DNA of 64,000 nucleotides. It comes from RBG-13-68-16 sp041494245 (GTDB lineage: Bacteria > Acidobacteriota > Thermoanaerobaculia > Thermoanaerobaculales > Thermoanaerobaculaceae). Of this stretch, positions 25,745 through 35,508 are shown one piece after another. The DNA lies in NCBI GenBank assembly GCA_041494245.1, contig JBGQAK010000009.1, positions 122,720 through 186,719 on the forward strand, in the 5' to 3' direction. Within the stretch, counting starts at the first letter, position 1, and every line of letters starts with the position of its first letter. The notes under the pieces were generated by a model. The model did not search any database. It saw only the letters and a program-made list of their open reading frames with translations, and had not been told where the DNA came from. A program made the translations under genes and the position numbers.

Positions 25745-26992
25745 ATGAAGGAGCTCCTGCGCCGTCTCGTCTTCGACTGGAACAGCGTGGAGCTGCCCGC
25801 TACGCCGTTCCCCATGGCGATCGCCTTCGACGACGAGACCCTCCGCGACGGACTGCAGAGCCCGTCCGCCAGGCACCCATCGGTGGAGGAGCGCGTCCGC
25901 CTGCTCGAGCTTGCGGCGCAAGTGGGCATCACCTCCGCGGACGTCGGGCTGCCCGGCGCCGGTGCCCGCGCCGCGGCCGAGGTCGAGGCGGTCTGCCGCG
26001 AGATCTTCGCAATGGACCTCCCTGTCACCCCCAACTGCGCGGCGCGCGCGAACGAGGAGGACATCCGACCGATCCTCGAGATCGGGCAGCGTCTCGGAAG
26101 GCCGCTCGAGGTCGCCCTGTTCCTCGCCTCCTCGCCGATTCGCGCCCACGTGGAGGGGTGGTCGCTTTCCGACCTCCTCGAACGCACCGAGCGCCTCGTC
26201 TCCTTTGCCGTCAGGCACGGTGCGCCGGTCACGTTTGTGGCGGAGGATGGCACCCGCTCCCATCCGGACGACCTCCGCTGTCTCTACGGGGCCGCGGTGG
26301 CCGCCGGGGCGAGCAGGGTCTGCATCGCGGACACCTCCGGCCAGGCGATGCCCCTCGGGGCGTTCCGCCTGGTGGCGTTTGTCAAGCAGATGCTCGGGGA
26401 GATCGGGGCGCACGGGGTCGGCATCGACTGGCACGGACATGACGACCGCGGCCTGGCGGTCGCCAACGCGCTGGCCGCCGCCTGGGCGGGGGCGGACCGG
26501 CTGCACGCCACGGCGCTCGGTGTCGGCGAGCGGGTGGGCAACCCGCCGATGGAGCTGCTGCTGGTCAACGCCCGCCTGCTGGGGTGGGCAAAGCCCGACC
26601 TCTCGCACCTGATGGAGTACGTGGAACACGCGAGTCGCGTGGTAGGGCTACCGATCCCGCCCGGCGCGCCGATCGTGGGACGCGACGCCTTCCGCACCTC
26701 CACGGGCGTCCACGCATCGGCGCTCGTGAAGGCCGGCCTGTTGGGCGACGACAAGCTGGTGGACCTTGTCTACTCGGCAGTCCCCGCCTCCTGGCTGGGG
26801 CGCCTGCAGGAGATCGATGTGGGTCCGATGTCCGGCGCCTCCAACATCCGGTCGTGGCTGGCGACTCACGGCTACCGGGATGATGACAGGGCGTTGCGCC
26901 GCATCCTGTCCGCCGCCAAGCAGGCGGACCGCACCCTCACCGACGAGGAGCTGCACGCCCTCATGGCGCAGGACCCGGCAGGAAAGGGGTAG
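25745..26992 (+). CDS. HMGL-type carboxylase/acyl-transfer enzyme, 2-isopropylmalate synthase or homocitrate synthase-like
   Basis: The 415-residue protein belongs to the DRE-TIM metallolyase family. The N-terminal block DDETLRDGLQSP gives the catalytic Arg/Asp, and the metal ligands are in DWHGHDDRGLAVANAL. GVGERVGNPPMELLLVNARLLG is the Gly-rich strand seen in LeuA and homocitrate synthases. The LeuA C-terminal regulatory domain is missing. The acceptor 2-oxoacid cannot be decided; no leucine or lysine genes are adjacent. Two near-identical ATGATGGG-G/A-GCAC units lie directly before the start. Confidence 0.78.
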   Translation: MKELLRRLVFDWNSVELPATPFPMAIAFDDETLRDGLQSPSARHPSVEERVRLLELAAQVGITSADVGLPGAGARAAAEVEAVCREIFAMDLPVTPNCAARANEEDIRPILEIGQRLGRPLEVALFLASSPIRAHVEGWSLSDLLERTERLVSFAVRHGAPVTFVAEDGTRSHPDDLRCLYGAAVAAGASRVCIADTSGQAMPLGAFRLVAFVKQMLGEIGAHGVGIDWHGHDDRGLAVANALAAAWAGADRLHATALGVGERVGNPPMELLLVNARLLGWAKPDLSHLMEYVEHASRVVGLPIPPGAPIVGRDAFRTSTGVHASALVKAGLLGDDKLVDLVYSAVPASWLGRLQEIDVGPMSGASNIRSWLATHGYRDDDRALRRILSAAKQADRTLTDEELHALMAQDPAGKG

Positions 26993-26996
26993 CGAC

Positions 26997-27146
26997 GTGC
27001 AGAGAGGCGCCCCTCGCACCTTTGACTGGAGCACCGAGGCCGAGATCGCTGCGGCCGCCCGTGCGGTCGCGGCGATCGAGCCCGGCGCCACGGACGAGCC
27101 GGTTCAGGACGCTCGCCGGCTGATCTGGTCCTCCCGGCGGTTTTGA
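26997..27146 (+). CDS. Small hypothetical protein (49 aa)
   Basis: A GTG start lies 4 nt after the preceding stop codon, with AAAGGGG close upstream. The 49-residue product (beginning MQRGAPRTFDWSTEAEIAAAA) shows the strong third-position GC bias of neighbouring genes and would be translationally coupled to the upstream enzyme. I recognise no family. It could be a chance open frame. Confidence 0.4.
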   Translation: MQRGAPRTFDWSTEAEIAAAARAVAAIEPGATDEPVQDARRLIWSSRRF

Positions 27147-27235
27147 GATCGGGCCGCAACTACTGGCAGCCCCGTGTTGCGCAAGCTGGCCGGGGTGTGC
27201 ACAATGCACCGTCCGGTTGCGGGTCGGAGGGCAGG

Positions 27236-28393
<1,158 letters not shown>

Positions 28394-28402
28394 GAGATAG
28401 CG

Positions 28403-29278
28403 ATGGCGATCTGGCTCGATCAGAACACCCGCGTGGTCGTGCAGGGACTCACCGGCAAGGAAGGGCAGTTCCACGCCGCCAAGTGCAGGGAGTATGGCAC
28501 CAGGATCGTCGCCGGCATGACCCCCGGCAAGGGGGGTACCTCGGTGGACGGGGTGCCTGTGTTCGACACGGTGGCCGACGCGAAGGCGAAGACCGGTTGC
28601 ACGGCGTCGCTGATCTTCGTCCCGCCGCTCGGTGCAGCCGATGCGATCCTCGAGGCCGCGGCCGCCGGCATTGAGCTCATCGTGTGCATCACCGAGGGGA
28701 TCCCGGCGCGTGACGAGGTCCTGGTCAAGCAGGCGCTTTCGCGCTCCCGTTCGCGCCTCATCGGTCCCAATTGCCCGGGGATCATCTCGCCCGGGAAGGC
28801 AAAGCTCGGAATCATGCCCGCCCATATCCACAAGGAGGGCAGCGTCGGCGTGGTCTCGCGCTCGGGAACACTCACCTACGAGGCGGTGGACCAGCTCACC
28901 AAGCTGGGGCTCGGGCAGTCCACCTGCGTCGGGATCGGGGGCGACCCCGTCCCCGGCACCAACTTCGTGGAGGTGCTGGCGGCGTTCAGGGACGACAGCC
29001 AGACCGAGGCGATCGTGATGATCGGCGAGATCGGCGGCAGCGCCGAGGAGGAAGCCGCCGAGTTCATCAGGAGGAACGTACGCAAGCCCGTGGTGGCGTT
29101 CATCGCCGGTCAGACAGCCCCGCCCGGGCGGCGCATGGGCCATGCCGGGGCGATCATCTCGGGCGGCAAGGGCACGGCCAAGGAGAAGATCGAGGCGTTG
29201 CAGGCGGCCGGGATCCACGTCGCCGCCACGCCCGCGGAGATCGGCATCACCATGGCGCGGGCGCTGGGAAAGACATGA
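28403..29278 (+). CDS. sucD: Succinyl-CoA synthetase alpha subunit
   Basis: A 291-residue CoA-binding subunit that carries the phosphohistidine intermediate. The CoA-binding block QGLTGKEGQFH, the SGTLTYEAVDQL region and the active-site histidine in GHAGAIISGGKGTAKEK are present. It pairs with the sucC gene 9 bp upstream. Length and motifs are normal. Confidence 0.97.
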   Translation: MAIWLDQNTRVVVQGLTGKEGQFHAAKCREYGTRIVAGMTPGKGGTSVDGVPVFDTVADAKAKTGCTASLIFVPPLGAADAILEAAAAGIELIVCITEGIPARDEVLVKQALSRSRSRLIGPNCPGIISPGKAKLGIMPAHIHKEGSVGVVSRSGTLTYEAVDQLTKLGLGQSTCVGIGGDPVPGTNFVEVLAAFRDDSQTEAIVMIGEIGGSAEEEAAEFIRRNVRKPVVAFIAGQTAPPGRRMGHAGAIISGGKGTAKEKIEALQAAGIHVAATPAEIGITMARALGKT

Positions 29279-29408
29279 AGCACAGGGGCACGGGGCTCGG
29301 GGGTCGGGGCTCGCCACCGCAAACGAGGCGGCCATGACGAGAATCCCGCGCGCACGAAACCCCCGGATGCCTGAGCCCCCGATCACAGTGAAGGGAAGAG
29401 GAGCGACC

Positions 29409-29825
29409 ATGAAGCAACGGACATTGACGATCCTGAAACCGGACACCGTGGCGCGCCGCAACTGTGGGGCGATCATCGCCCACCTCGAGCAGGAGGGTTT
29501 CGAGATCAAGGCCGCGCGCATGCTGCGGCTGTCGAGGGAACGGGCCGAGGCTTTCTACGCCGTGCACCAGGACAAGCCGTTCTACCGCCCGCTGGTGGAG
29601 TTCATGATCTCGGGGCCGGTGTGGGTGATGGTGCTGGAGCGCGAGGATGCGATCGAGCACCTGCGCAAGGTGATGGGAGCCACCGACTCGACCAAGGCCG
29701 CGCCCGGGACGATCCGCCAGAAGTTCGGCACCAGCATCGAGCGCAACGCGATCCACGGCTCCGACGCGCCGGAGACCGCCCGGACAGAGCTGGCGTTCTT
29801 CTTCTCGACCTCCGAGCTGGCCTGA
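29409..29825 (+). CDS. ndk: Nucleoside diphosphate kinase
   Basis: This 138-residue enzyme phosphorylates nucleoside diphosphates. The start KQRTLTILKPDTV, the substrate loop MGATDSTKAAPGTIR and the active-site histidine in RNAIHGSDAPETA are all present. AAGAGGAG precedes the ATG. A degraded copy of its last codons lies 3.5 kb downstream at 33352-33399, on the far side of the kinase and peroxiredoxin genes. The intact copy is complete. Confidence 0.97.
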   Translation: MKQRTLTILKPDTVARRNCGAIIAHLEQEGFEIKAARMLRLSRERAEAFYAVHQDKPFYRPLVEFMISGPVWVMVLEREDAIEHLRKVMGATDSTKAAPGTIRQKFGTSIERNAIHGSDAPETARTELAFFFSTSELA

Positions 29826-30009
29826 GAATCACGAAGCGCTTTACGGGCGGGCGCGTGCAGGTGTCCGCCGTTCGATTCGGTGCGCCGTCACGCGTACGCC
29901 CGACGTGAGGCCGGGCAGGATCGGCTCACCCTCCAACGGCTCAGGCACGGCGGCGGCGTGCCGCCCACGGCTGTCACTCGATGCGTGAGGGGCAGAGCTC
30001 ACCCGCGGG

Positions 30010-32685
30010 TCACTGTGCGGCGTGGGGTCGGGCGGTCCATCCCAGGATCACCCACAGCTCGTGCGACGGCCGCTCACTCTCGCCGCCGGTGACCATCAGG
30101 AACCGGGCACCATCGGCGCTGACGTCGTACGCCGGGCGCGCAGCTGCCCCCGCGTCGAACGCGCCCTCGAACAGCACGTGGGCCGGCTTCACGCTCAGGT
30201 TCGGTCGCGTCGTCACCTGCGCCGCCATCATCCGGTTCCCGGAGCGGAAGAAGAGCTCTGCGCCGTCGCGCCGCCACACCGGTTCGGAGCCGCCATCCGC
30301 GGAAACTCTCACCCGCCGCGTCGGGTCCTTGATCGGCGCGACGTGGACCTCGTCGCGGCCCGTTTCGTCCGAGACGTACGCAAGCCACTGGCCGTCCGGC
30401 GCGAACGCCGGGGCTTTTTCGTTCGCTGACGCGCTGTTCAGGAATGGGCGCACCACACGGTCGTCGGAGTCGAGCAACAGGATGTGGCGGCCGGCCGACG
30501 GGTCGTACTCGACGAACGCGACCGTCCGCCCGTCGGGCGATGAGGAGTTCGGGACACCCATGCGCGGGCGCCTCGTCAGCCGCTCGTCCGGGCCGCTCCC
30601 GTCGGCCTGTTTCCAGAAAATTCCGGGGGGACCGCCACGGCTGGCGCTGAAGATGATCCGTCGGCCATCACTCGTCCAGACCGGCGGGCCCCCACCCTCG
30701 AACGTAATCTGCGCCAGAGCGTTGTGCGCGATGTCGTAGCTCCACACGTCGTCTCGATCGGCGCCGGTGATGGTGACGGCAAGGGTCCGGCCGTCCGGCG
30801 ACAGGCGCGGGGAGGAGTACGCGCGTTCGGGTGCGGCAAAAGGCTGCACGTTGCCCTGCCGGTCCACCCAGCCTAACGTCCGCCCTGCGGTCCCGGAATC
30901 ACCGCTGACATAGGCGACGCTTCCCGCGCGGGAGGTGCTCAGCTCCATCGCGCCGTCACTCGACTCGAACACACCCGTGAGGACCGGTGTCGCTCCAGCC
31001 GTCGCGCGCAGGGTCCTGGCATCGAACGGCACCGCGAACACCGAACCGCGGCGGACGTAGAGGAGCCGGCCGTCGGGCAGGTACTTGGGGTTCGTGCCCC
31101 CCTCCACGACGGTGTGGCGCTCTCCGCTCTTCAGCGACTGAACGACGATCTCGGCATCGTCCCAGCTTCCCTCAGTGCCGACGGTGTAGAGAACGGCGTT
31201 GGCTTCCGGCAGCAGTTCGGGCCAGCGGTGGCTGAACTCGCCGCGTGCCGTGTCGAGCTTCGTGATGGCACGCGGGGTGCCTCCGTCGGCCCGGACCTGC
31301 CAGAGCGCCGACCCGTTTTCGGGAGCGTAGACGATCGTGCCGTCCCGCCCCCATGCGCCGCCGAAGCCGATAGGCGCGCCGCAAATCGTGCTCACCGGGC
31401 CGCCGGCGACCTGCACCTTCTTCAGCTTGCCGTCAGCAAAAAAGCCGATCCATTCGCCGTCCGGCGAGAAGAACGGGCTCATCGCGCCTTCCGTGCCCGG
31501 GATTGGCTGCGCCCCGAGCGCCGACAGGGTGCGAAGGAGGAGTCGGCGCTGACCGCCGCGCGACGCGACGTAGACTACGTGCGTCTCGACCGGCGACATC
31601 GCGACGGCGGGGAAGTCGAGGCCGTCGAGGTGCTCGCCGGCGGGCAACGGCAGCGCGAATTGGACCGCCGAGCGACGGGGCGGGGAAGGGGACGGCTTCA
31701 GCGCCCACGCCGCGATGGCCGCGAGCGCCGCGACGGCGATGATGCCTCCGGCGAGCAGCGCCCATTTGCGAGGGGCCGTCCGAGCGGCCCCGCGCTCCCC
31801 CGCAGACGACCCGGCTAGTTCTGCGGCTGCAATGCCGGCGTCCTCGATCTCGATACGCGCGTCCCCGATGTCGCGCAGCCGGTGCTGCGGGTCCTTCGCG
31901 AGCAACCGGCGGAGGAGACGTCGAATCGGCGCGGGCACGTCGCTTGGCAGCCGCGACCACTCGGGATCACGTGTGAGGATCGCGACGATCGTGTCGGAAG
32001 GCGTGTCGCAGCCGAACGCGGCCTCGCCGGTGAGCATTTCGAACAACATGGAGCCAAACGCCCAGATGTCGGTGCGCTTGTCCAAGGCTTGACCGCGCGC
32101 CTGTTCCGGGCTCATGTACGCGGCGGTGCCGAGGATTGTCCCTTCTGCGGTGCCCAGAGAGGTAAGCGTGGAAGCGCCGCCCAGCGCGGGCGCTGCGGAA
32201 TCCGGGGCGAGCGCCTTGGCCAGACCGAAGTCCAGCACCTTCACGCTGCCGTCGGGCGTGATCTTGATGTTGGCCGGCTTGAGATCGCGATGGATGATAC
32301 CGCGGTCGTGCGCCGCTTCGACGGCGCCAGCAATCTGTGCCGCGAGTTCCAGCGCCTGGTGCACCGGCATCGGACCATGCGCGATGCGCTCGGCAAGGGT
32401 GACGCCGGGCACCAGCTCGAGGACCAGGAAGCGGACGCCGTCGGCCTCCTCGAGGCCGTAGATCGTCGCGATGTGCGGATCACTGAGCGAAGCAAGCAGC
32501 TGCGCCTCGCGGGTAAGCCGGGCAATGCGGTCGGCGTCTTCCGCAAACGGCGAGCGGACGATTTTCAGCGCGACCTGGCGACGGAGCCGCGTATCGTTCG
32601 CCCGATAGACGGAGCCCATTCCGCCCTCGCCGATGAGCTCGAGGACCTCGTAGCTCCCGAGTCGTGAACCGGGATGAACCTCCAT
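30010..32685 (-). CDS. Transmembrane Ser/Thr protein kinase with TolB/WD40-like sensor domain
   Basis: An 891-residue protein. Residues 10-270 form a PknB-type kinase: Gly loop IGEGGMGSVY, Lys41 (VALKIV), HRDLKPAN with Asp134, and DFG at 152-154. A single membrane helix spans about 308-329. The ~550-residue extracytoplasmic half contains WD40-like/TolB propeller repeats (SPDGEWIGFFADG, SPDGRTLAVTI, APDGQWLAYVSDE). This architecture is common in Acidobacteriota and planctomycetes. The start at 32685 is preferred because the preceding 74 codons of open frame overlap the divergent peroxiredoxin gene and precede the kinase domain. The ligand and targets are unknown. Confidence 0.92.
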   Translation of the reverse strand: MEVHPGSRLGSYEVLELIGEGGMGSVYRANDTRLRRQVALKIVRSPFAEDADRIARLTREAQLLASLSDPHIATIYGLEEADGVRFLVLELVPGVTLAERIAHGPMPVHQALELAAQIAGAVEAAHDRGIIHRDLKPANIKITPDGSVKVLDFGLAKALAPDSAAPALGGASTLTSLGTAEGTILGTAAYMSPEQARGQALDKRTDIWAFGSMLFEMLTGEAAFGCDTPSDTIVAILTRDPEWSRLPSDVPAPIRRLLRRLLAKDPQHRLRDIGDARIEIEDAGIAAAELAGSSAGERGAARTAPRKWALLAGGIIAVAALAAIAAWALKPSPSPPRRSAVQFALPLPAGEHLDGLDFPAVAMSPVETHVVYVASRGGQRRLLLRTLSALGAQPIPGTEGAMSPFFSPDGEWIGFFADGKLKKVQVAGGPVSTICGAPIGFGGAWGRDGTIVYAPENGSALWQVRADGGTPRAITKLDTARGEFSHRWPELLPEANAVLYTVGTEGSWDDAEIVVQSLKSGERHTVVEGGTNPKYLPDGRLLYVRRGSVFAVPFDARTLRATAGATPVLTGVFESSDGAMELSTSRAGSVAYVSGDSGTAGRTLGWVDRQGNVQPFAAPERAYSSPRLSPDGRTLAVTITGADRDDVWSYDIAHNALAQITFEGGGPPVWTSDGRRIIFSASRGGPPGIFWKQADGSGPDERLTRRPRMGVPNSSSPDGRTVAFVEYDPSAGRHILLLDSDDRVVRPFLNSASANEKAPAFAPDGQWLAYVSDETGRDEVHVAPIKDPTRRVRVSADGGSEPVWRRDGAELFFRSGNRMMAAQVTTRPNLSVKPAHVLFEGAFDAGAAARPAYDVSADGARFLMVTGGESERPSHELWVILGWTARPHAAQ

Positions 32686-32752
32686 CGAGATACCGACGAT
32701 ATGGTAGCATCTTGGGCAGGCTTGCGGGATTCTGCATGAATTGAGGGGTGAC

Positions 32753-33331
32753 ATGCGAATGCTGCTCGTGGCAGTTGTTGTGGCGATCGCTTGTGGAGCG
32801 CCGGTCGATGTCGCAGGGGCGGGTGGAGCGACCGCGACCGGATTCGCCGCGCTGGCCCCTGGGGATCCCGCGCCCCCGTTTGTGCTGAGGGGATCGGACG
32901 GGCTCACCTACCGGCTCGCGGATTACCGCGGCAAACAGGCGATCGTGCTCGCGTGGTTCGCGAAGGCGTTCACCGGTGGTTGAACGGCCGAGTGCCAGTC
33001 GCTCCGTGTGAGCGGCGACGCAATCCGGGCGTTCAACGTGGTGCACTTTGCCGCGAGCGTCGACACGCCGGAGAACCTCGCGAGGTTCGCCGAGAAACTC
33101 GGCGTCGATTACCCGTTGCTCAGCGATCCGACCAGGGAGGTCGCGAAGGCCTACGGAGTTGTCCCCGACGACCAGTCGTATGCGGTGCGATGGACGTTCT
33201 ACATCGGGGTTGACGGGAAGATTCTCTACATCGACAAGGCCGTCAGCCCCGCGAACGCCGGCCAGGCGATTGTGCAGAAACTCGTTGAGCTGGGCGTCGA
33301 GCGCCGCCCTGTGCGCAAGGCCGCCCGGTAG
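32753..33331 (+). CDS. Probable selenocysteine-containing peroxiredoxin (exported), Sec encoded by TGA at 32981-32983
   Basis: Read through the in-frame TGA at codon 77, the frame gives a 192-residue AhpC/TSA-type peroxiredoxin with an N-terminal signal peptide. The TGA falls exactly where relatives have the peroxidatic Cys: AWFAKAFTGG-U-TAECQSLR against the usual FTGGCTAEC. Both sides show normal family sequence in the same frame (APPFVLRGSDG; AASVDTPE; PLLSDPTREVAKAYGV). A Cys four residues later may serve as resolving residue. A SECIS-like hairpin follows the TGA. GAGGGG precedes the ATG. A plain nonsense mutation is possible but would have to strike the single catalytic codon. Automatic annotation would call two fragments. 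Confidence 0.85.
32981..33016 (+). promoter_or_regulatory. Candidate bacterial SECIS hairpin
   Basis: Just after the TGA, GTCGCTC (32998-33004) pairs with GAGCGGC (33010-33016) around the loop CGTGT; one pair is G-U. A guanosine is the second loop base and the loop begins 22 nt after the TGA. Both fit the usual bacterial SECIS rules (a G among the first two loop bases, roughly 16-37 nt from the UGA). Confidence 0.65.
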
Positions 33332-33351
33332 CCAAGAAGCGAATTGGCCGG

Positions 33352-33430
33352 TTCTTCAGCTCTGAGGGGCCTGAGACCGCCCGAACCGAGCTGGCCTGAC
33401 GATCACGCAACGCGACGTCTTTATGGGCGC
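33352..33430 (+). pseudogene. Degraded duplicate of the ndk 3' end
   Basis: Frame 33352-33399 encodes FFSSEGPETARTELA then a stop, closely matching the ndk tail (SDAPETARTELA...). Similarity continues past the stop (CGATCACGCAACGC against GAATCACGAAGCGC). The ndk copy has two GAGCTGG repeats 27 nt apart; this copy has only one, as expected from slippage deletion. Together with intact ndk it brackets the kinase/peroxiredoxin pair. Confidence 0.6.
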
Positions 33431-33442
33431 CGGAAGGCGCCC
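33425..33442. terminator. Hairpin downstream of the ATPase operon
   Basis: GGGCGCC pairs perfectly with GGCGCCC around a GGAA tetraloop, 34 bp beyond the stop of the last ATPase gene. There is no T-tract on either strand, so it is terminator-like only. Confidence 0.35.
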
Positions 33443-33476
33443 CCCGCACGGTCAACGGGCCCGCGGGTGGATCGTC

Positions 33477-34460
33477 TCACCCGGCGAACAGCGCGTCACG
33501 CAGGCGGTTGAGCATCGGCACCCCCCGGATTTCTGTCTCGAAGAGCGGCACGATGGCGCGCACGCTACCGTCGAACTTTTGCCAGACCGTTTGCATGTGC
33601 TCTTTCTGCATGGCGACACGGTTCTTCACGAAGTCGGCGGCGTCGGCGCCCACCAATGCCTGATCGATGAGCATGTTTACGAGGACACCCCCGACCGGGA
33701 TGCCGAAGTCCCGGAACCACTGGATGAACCGTGTGATCACGGCGATCGGGAGCGCCTCGGGGAGCGTCACGAAGAAGAACGAGGTCAACTCCGGGTCCGT
33801 CAACAGCACGCGCGCCCGCTCCATCCGGTCGCGGAAGGAGAGCAGGTAGTCCATGAGCGGATCGCCTTCCTTCTTCTTCGTGAACGAGAGCATCTCTCGG
33901 AGCGTCTTCGCTTCCTCACGGCTCTTGAGCATCTTGTTGACCCAGAGCGAGTACACCTTCGACATGCCGAGCAGGCGCCGCGCGTTGGCGGTCGGCGCGG
34001 TGTCGAAAACGTAGACGTCGTACTCGTTCTTCAACATGAGGTCGACCATGTTCTCGAACATGGCCGACTCCTCGAAAGCCGGATTCATGGTGGCCGACTC
34101 CACGAAGTCCTCGGCCTTCGTCGAGATGTCGGCGAACTTGAGGAACCACTGGATCTTCTCCCTGATCTCGAGCTTGCTCCGCTCGATCGTATCCTTGGTA
34201 TCGATCTCGTACGCCCAGAGGTTGGGCACGTCCTCGACCGGCGTGTGGGCGCCGAGCACGTCCTGGCCGAGGAGGCTCGACAGGCTGTGCACCGGGTTCG
34301 TGGAGGCGAGCATGGTGCGCCGACCTTGCTGCGCGTGCCACATCGCGGTGGCCGCGGCGAAGACGGTCTTGCCAACGCCACCCTTGCCGCCGAAGAAGAT
34401 GAACTTCAGGCCGGCGTGCTCCCCGAGGTAGCCCCGCATGGACTTCTCGATCTGCGCCAT
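33477..34460 (-). CDS. ArsA/Get3-like ATPase, second of a pair, catalytic Asp replaced by Asn
   Basis: A 327-residue ATPase with the deviant P-loop GGKGGVGKT (24-32), including the intradimer lysine. The switch I block reads STNPVHS, where ArsA and Get3 have STDPAHS: Asn55 replaces the catalytic Asp. Switch II reads DTAPTANARRLL instead of DTAPTGHTLRLL. There is no cysteine in the whole protein, so neither the Get3 zinc CxxC nor the arsenite-binding Cys of ArsA exists. It probably works as the non-hydrolysing half of a heterodimer with the gene 26 bp upstream. ATG 34460 follows GGGAGG. Confidence 0.82.
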   Translation of the reverse strand: MAQIEKSMRGYLGEHAGLKFIFFGGKGGVGKTVFAAATAMWHAQQGRRTMLASTNPVHSLSSLLGQDVLGAHTPVEDVPNLWAYEIDTKDTIERSKLEIREKIQWFLKFADISTKAEDFVESATMNPAFEESAMFENMVDLMLKNEYDVYVFDTAPTANARRLLGMSKVYSLWVNKMLKSREEAKTLREMLSFTKKKEGDPLMDYLLSFRDRMERARVLLTDPELTSFFFVTLPEALPIAVITRFIQWFRDFGIPVGGVLVNMLIDQALVGADAADFVKNRVAMQKEHMQTVWQKFDGSVRAIVPLFETEIRGVPMLNRLRDALFAG

Positions 34461-34486
34461 TACCGTCCTCCCGTCGTTCTTCACCC

Positions 34487-35464
34487 TCAGCTATTGCCGT
34501 ACATGATGCTGGCCAACTTCTCGATCATCGCCAGCCCCGTCACGTCGCGTTCCAGCTCCGGAACCGATGCAAGGACCTGGTTGCCGAACGCCGAGGAGAT
34601 TTCGCCGAGGTACTTGTCCTGCATCTGGATGCGGTTGCGCAGGTAATCGGGGATGTTCTGCTGCATGAGGCTGTGGGGGATGACCCGATTCACCACGTAG
34701 CCGCCGATAGGCACGTCGAACTGCGCGAAAAGCTTGGCCGCCTTTTGCGTGTCGCGGATGATCATGTCCTCGGGGGTGATGACGAAGAAGAAGGCGGTCT
34801 TGGTCTTGTCGGTGAGGATGGACGAGGAGGCGTTGATGCGGCCCTTGATGTAGATAAGCTCGTTGAGGATCTGGTCCTGTTCGGTCTCCTTCTCGCGCTT
34901 GATTCGGCTGACCATCTCCTCGTACTCGCGCATCTGCTCTCGCAGGTGTGTGACCTTGTTGATCCACTCGTCATACACCTTGGCCATCGAGAGGTAGTAC
35001 AGCGCGTGCCCCAGCGGCACGAGGTCGTAGATGTAGTAGTCGTAGTCGCGCTTAATCACGACATCGACCACCGCGTCGAAGATCGCGCTCTCCTCCATGG
35101 CCGGCTCGGCGCTGGCGGCCTGGATGTAGTTCTCGATCTCTTCCGGAACGGCATCGAGGCCGTACATGTCGAGGATCTTCTTGCGGATCTCGTTCTGGTA
35201 CTCCTTGATGTGGCTGTCGGCGTCGATCTCCTGTGCCCACAGGTTCTCCATGATCTTCACCGGGCCCTTGCCGAAGATGTCCCGTTGGAAGATGTCGGTC
35301 AGCGAGGCCTGCGGATCGACCGAGAACACCAGCACCCGCTTGCCGCTCTGGGCCAGCCAGTAGGCGGTCGCCGCTGAGAACGTCGTCTTGCCGAGCCCGC
35401 CCTTGCCGCCGAACATGATGTAGCGGCGGTTGGGGTTGCTTTCAAAAACCTGTCTGAGCCCCAT
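34487..35464 (-). CDS. ArsA/Get3-like ATPase, first of a pair
   Basis: A 325-residue ATPase with P-loop GGKGGLGKT (19-27) and switch I SVDPQASLTD, which keeps the catalytic Asp (D50). Switch II is divergent (YDLVPLGHALYYL in place of DTAPTGHTLRLL). It has no cysteine. It shares the family core with the downstream paralogue (FFFVITPEDM against FFFVTLPEAL, and the SMAKVYDEWINK region). The absence of metalloid- or zinc-binding Cys argues against arsenite export and against a standard Get3. It lies 44 bp downstream of two small paralogous proteins, likely partners. GGAGG precedes the ATG. Confidence 0.84.
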   Translation of the reverse strand: MGLRQVFESNPNRRYIMFGGKGGLGKTTFSAATAYWLAQSGKRVLVFSVDPQASLTDIFQRDIFGKGPVKIMENLWAQEIDADSHIKEYQNEIRKKILDMYGLDAVPEEIENYIQAASAEPAMEESAIFDAVVDVVIKRDYDYYIYDLVPLGHALYYLSMAKVYDEWINKVTHLREQMREYEEMVSRIKREKETEQDQILNELIYIKGRINASSSILTDKTKTAFFFVITPEDMIIRDTQKAAKLFAQFDVPIGGYVVNRVIPHSLMQQNIPDYLRNRIQMQDKYLGEISSAFGNQVLASVPELERDVTGLAMIEKLASIMYGNS

Positions 35465-35508
35465 CGTGCCTGCCCTCCGATTTCCGGCCAGCCGTCTCGG
35501 TGTTCCCG

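Noticed and set aside
32753..32983. Peroxiredoxin as a simple nonsense pseudogene
   Set aside because: The only stop is TGA at the catalytic Cys codon, both halves are intact in one frame, and a SECIS-like hairpin follows. Sec read-through is the better explanation, though not proven.
33477..35464. Arsenite efflux ATPase (ArsA) operon
   Set aside because: Neither ATPase has any cysteine for metalloid binding, and no arsB, arsC, arsD or arsR is nearby.
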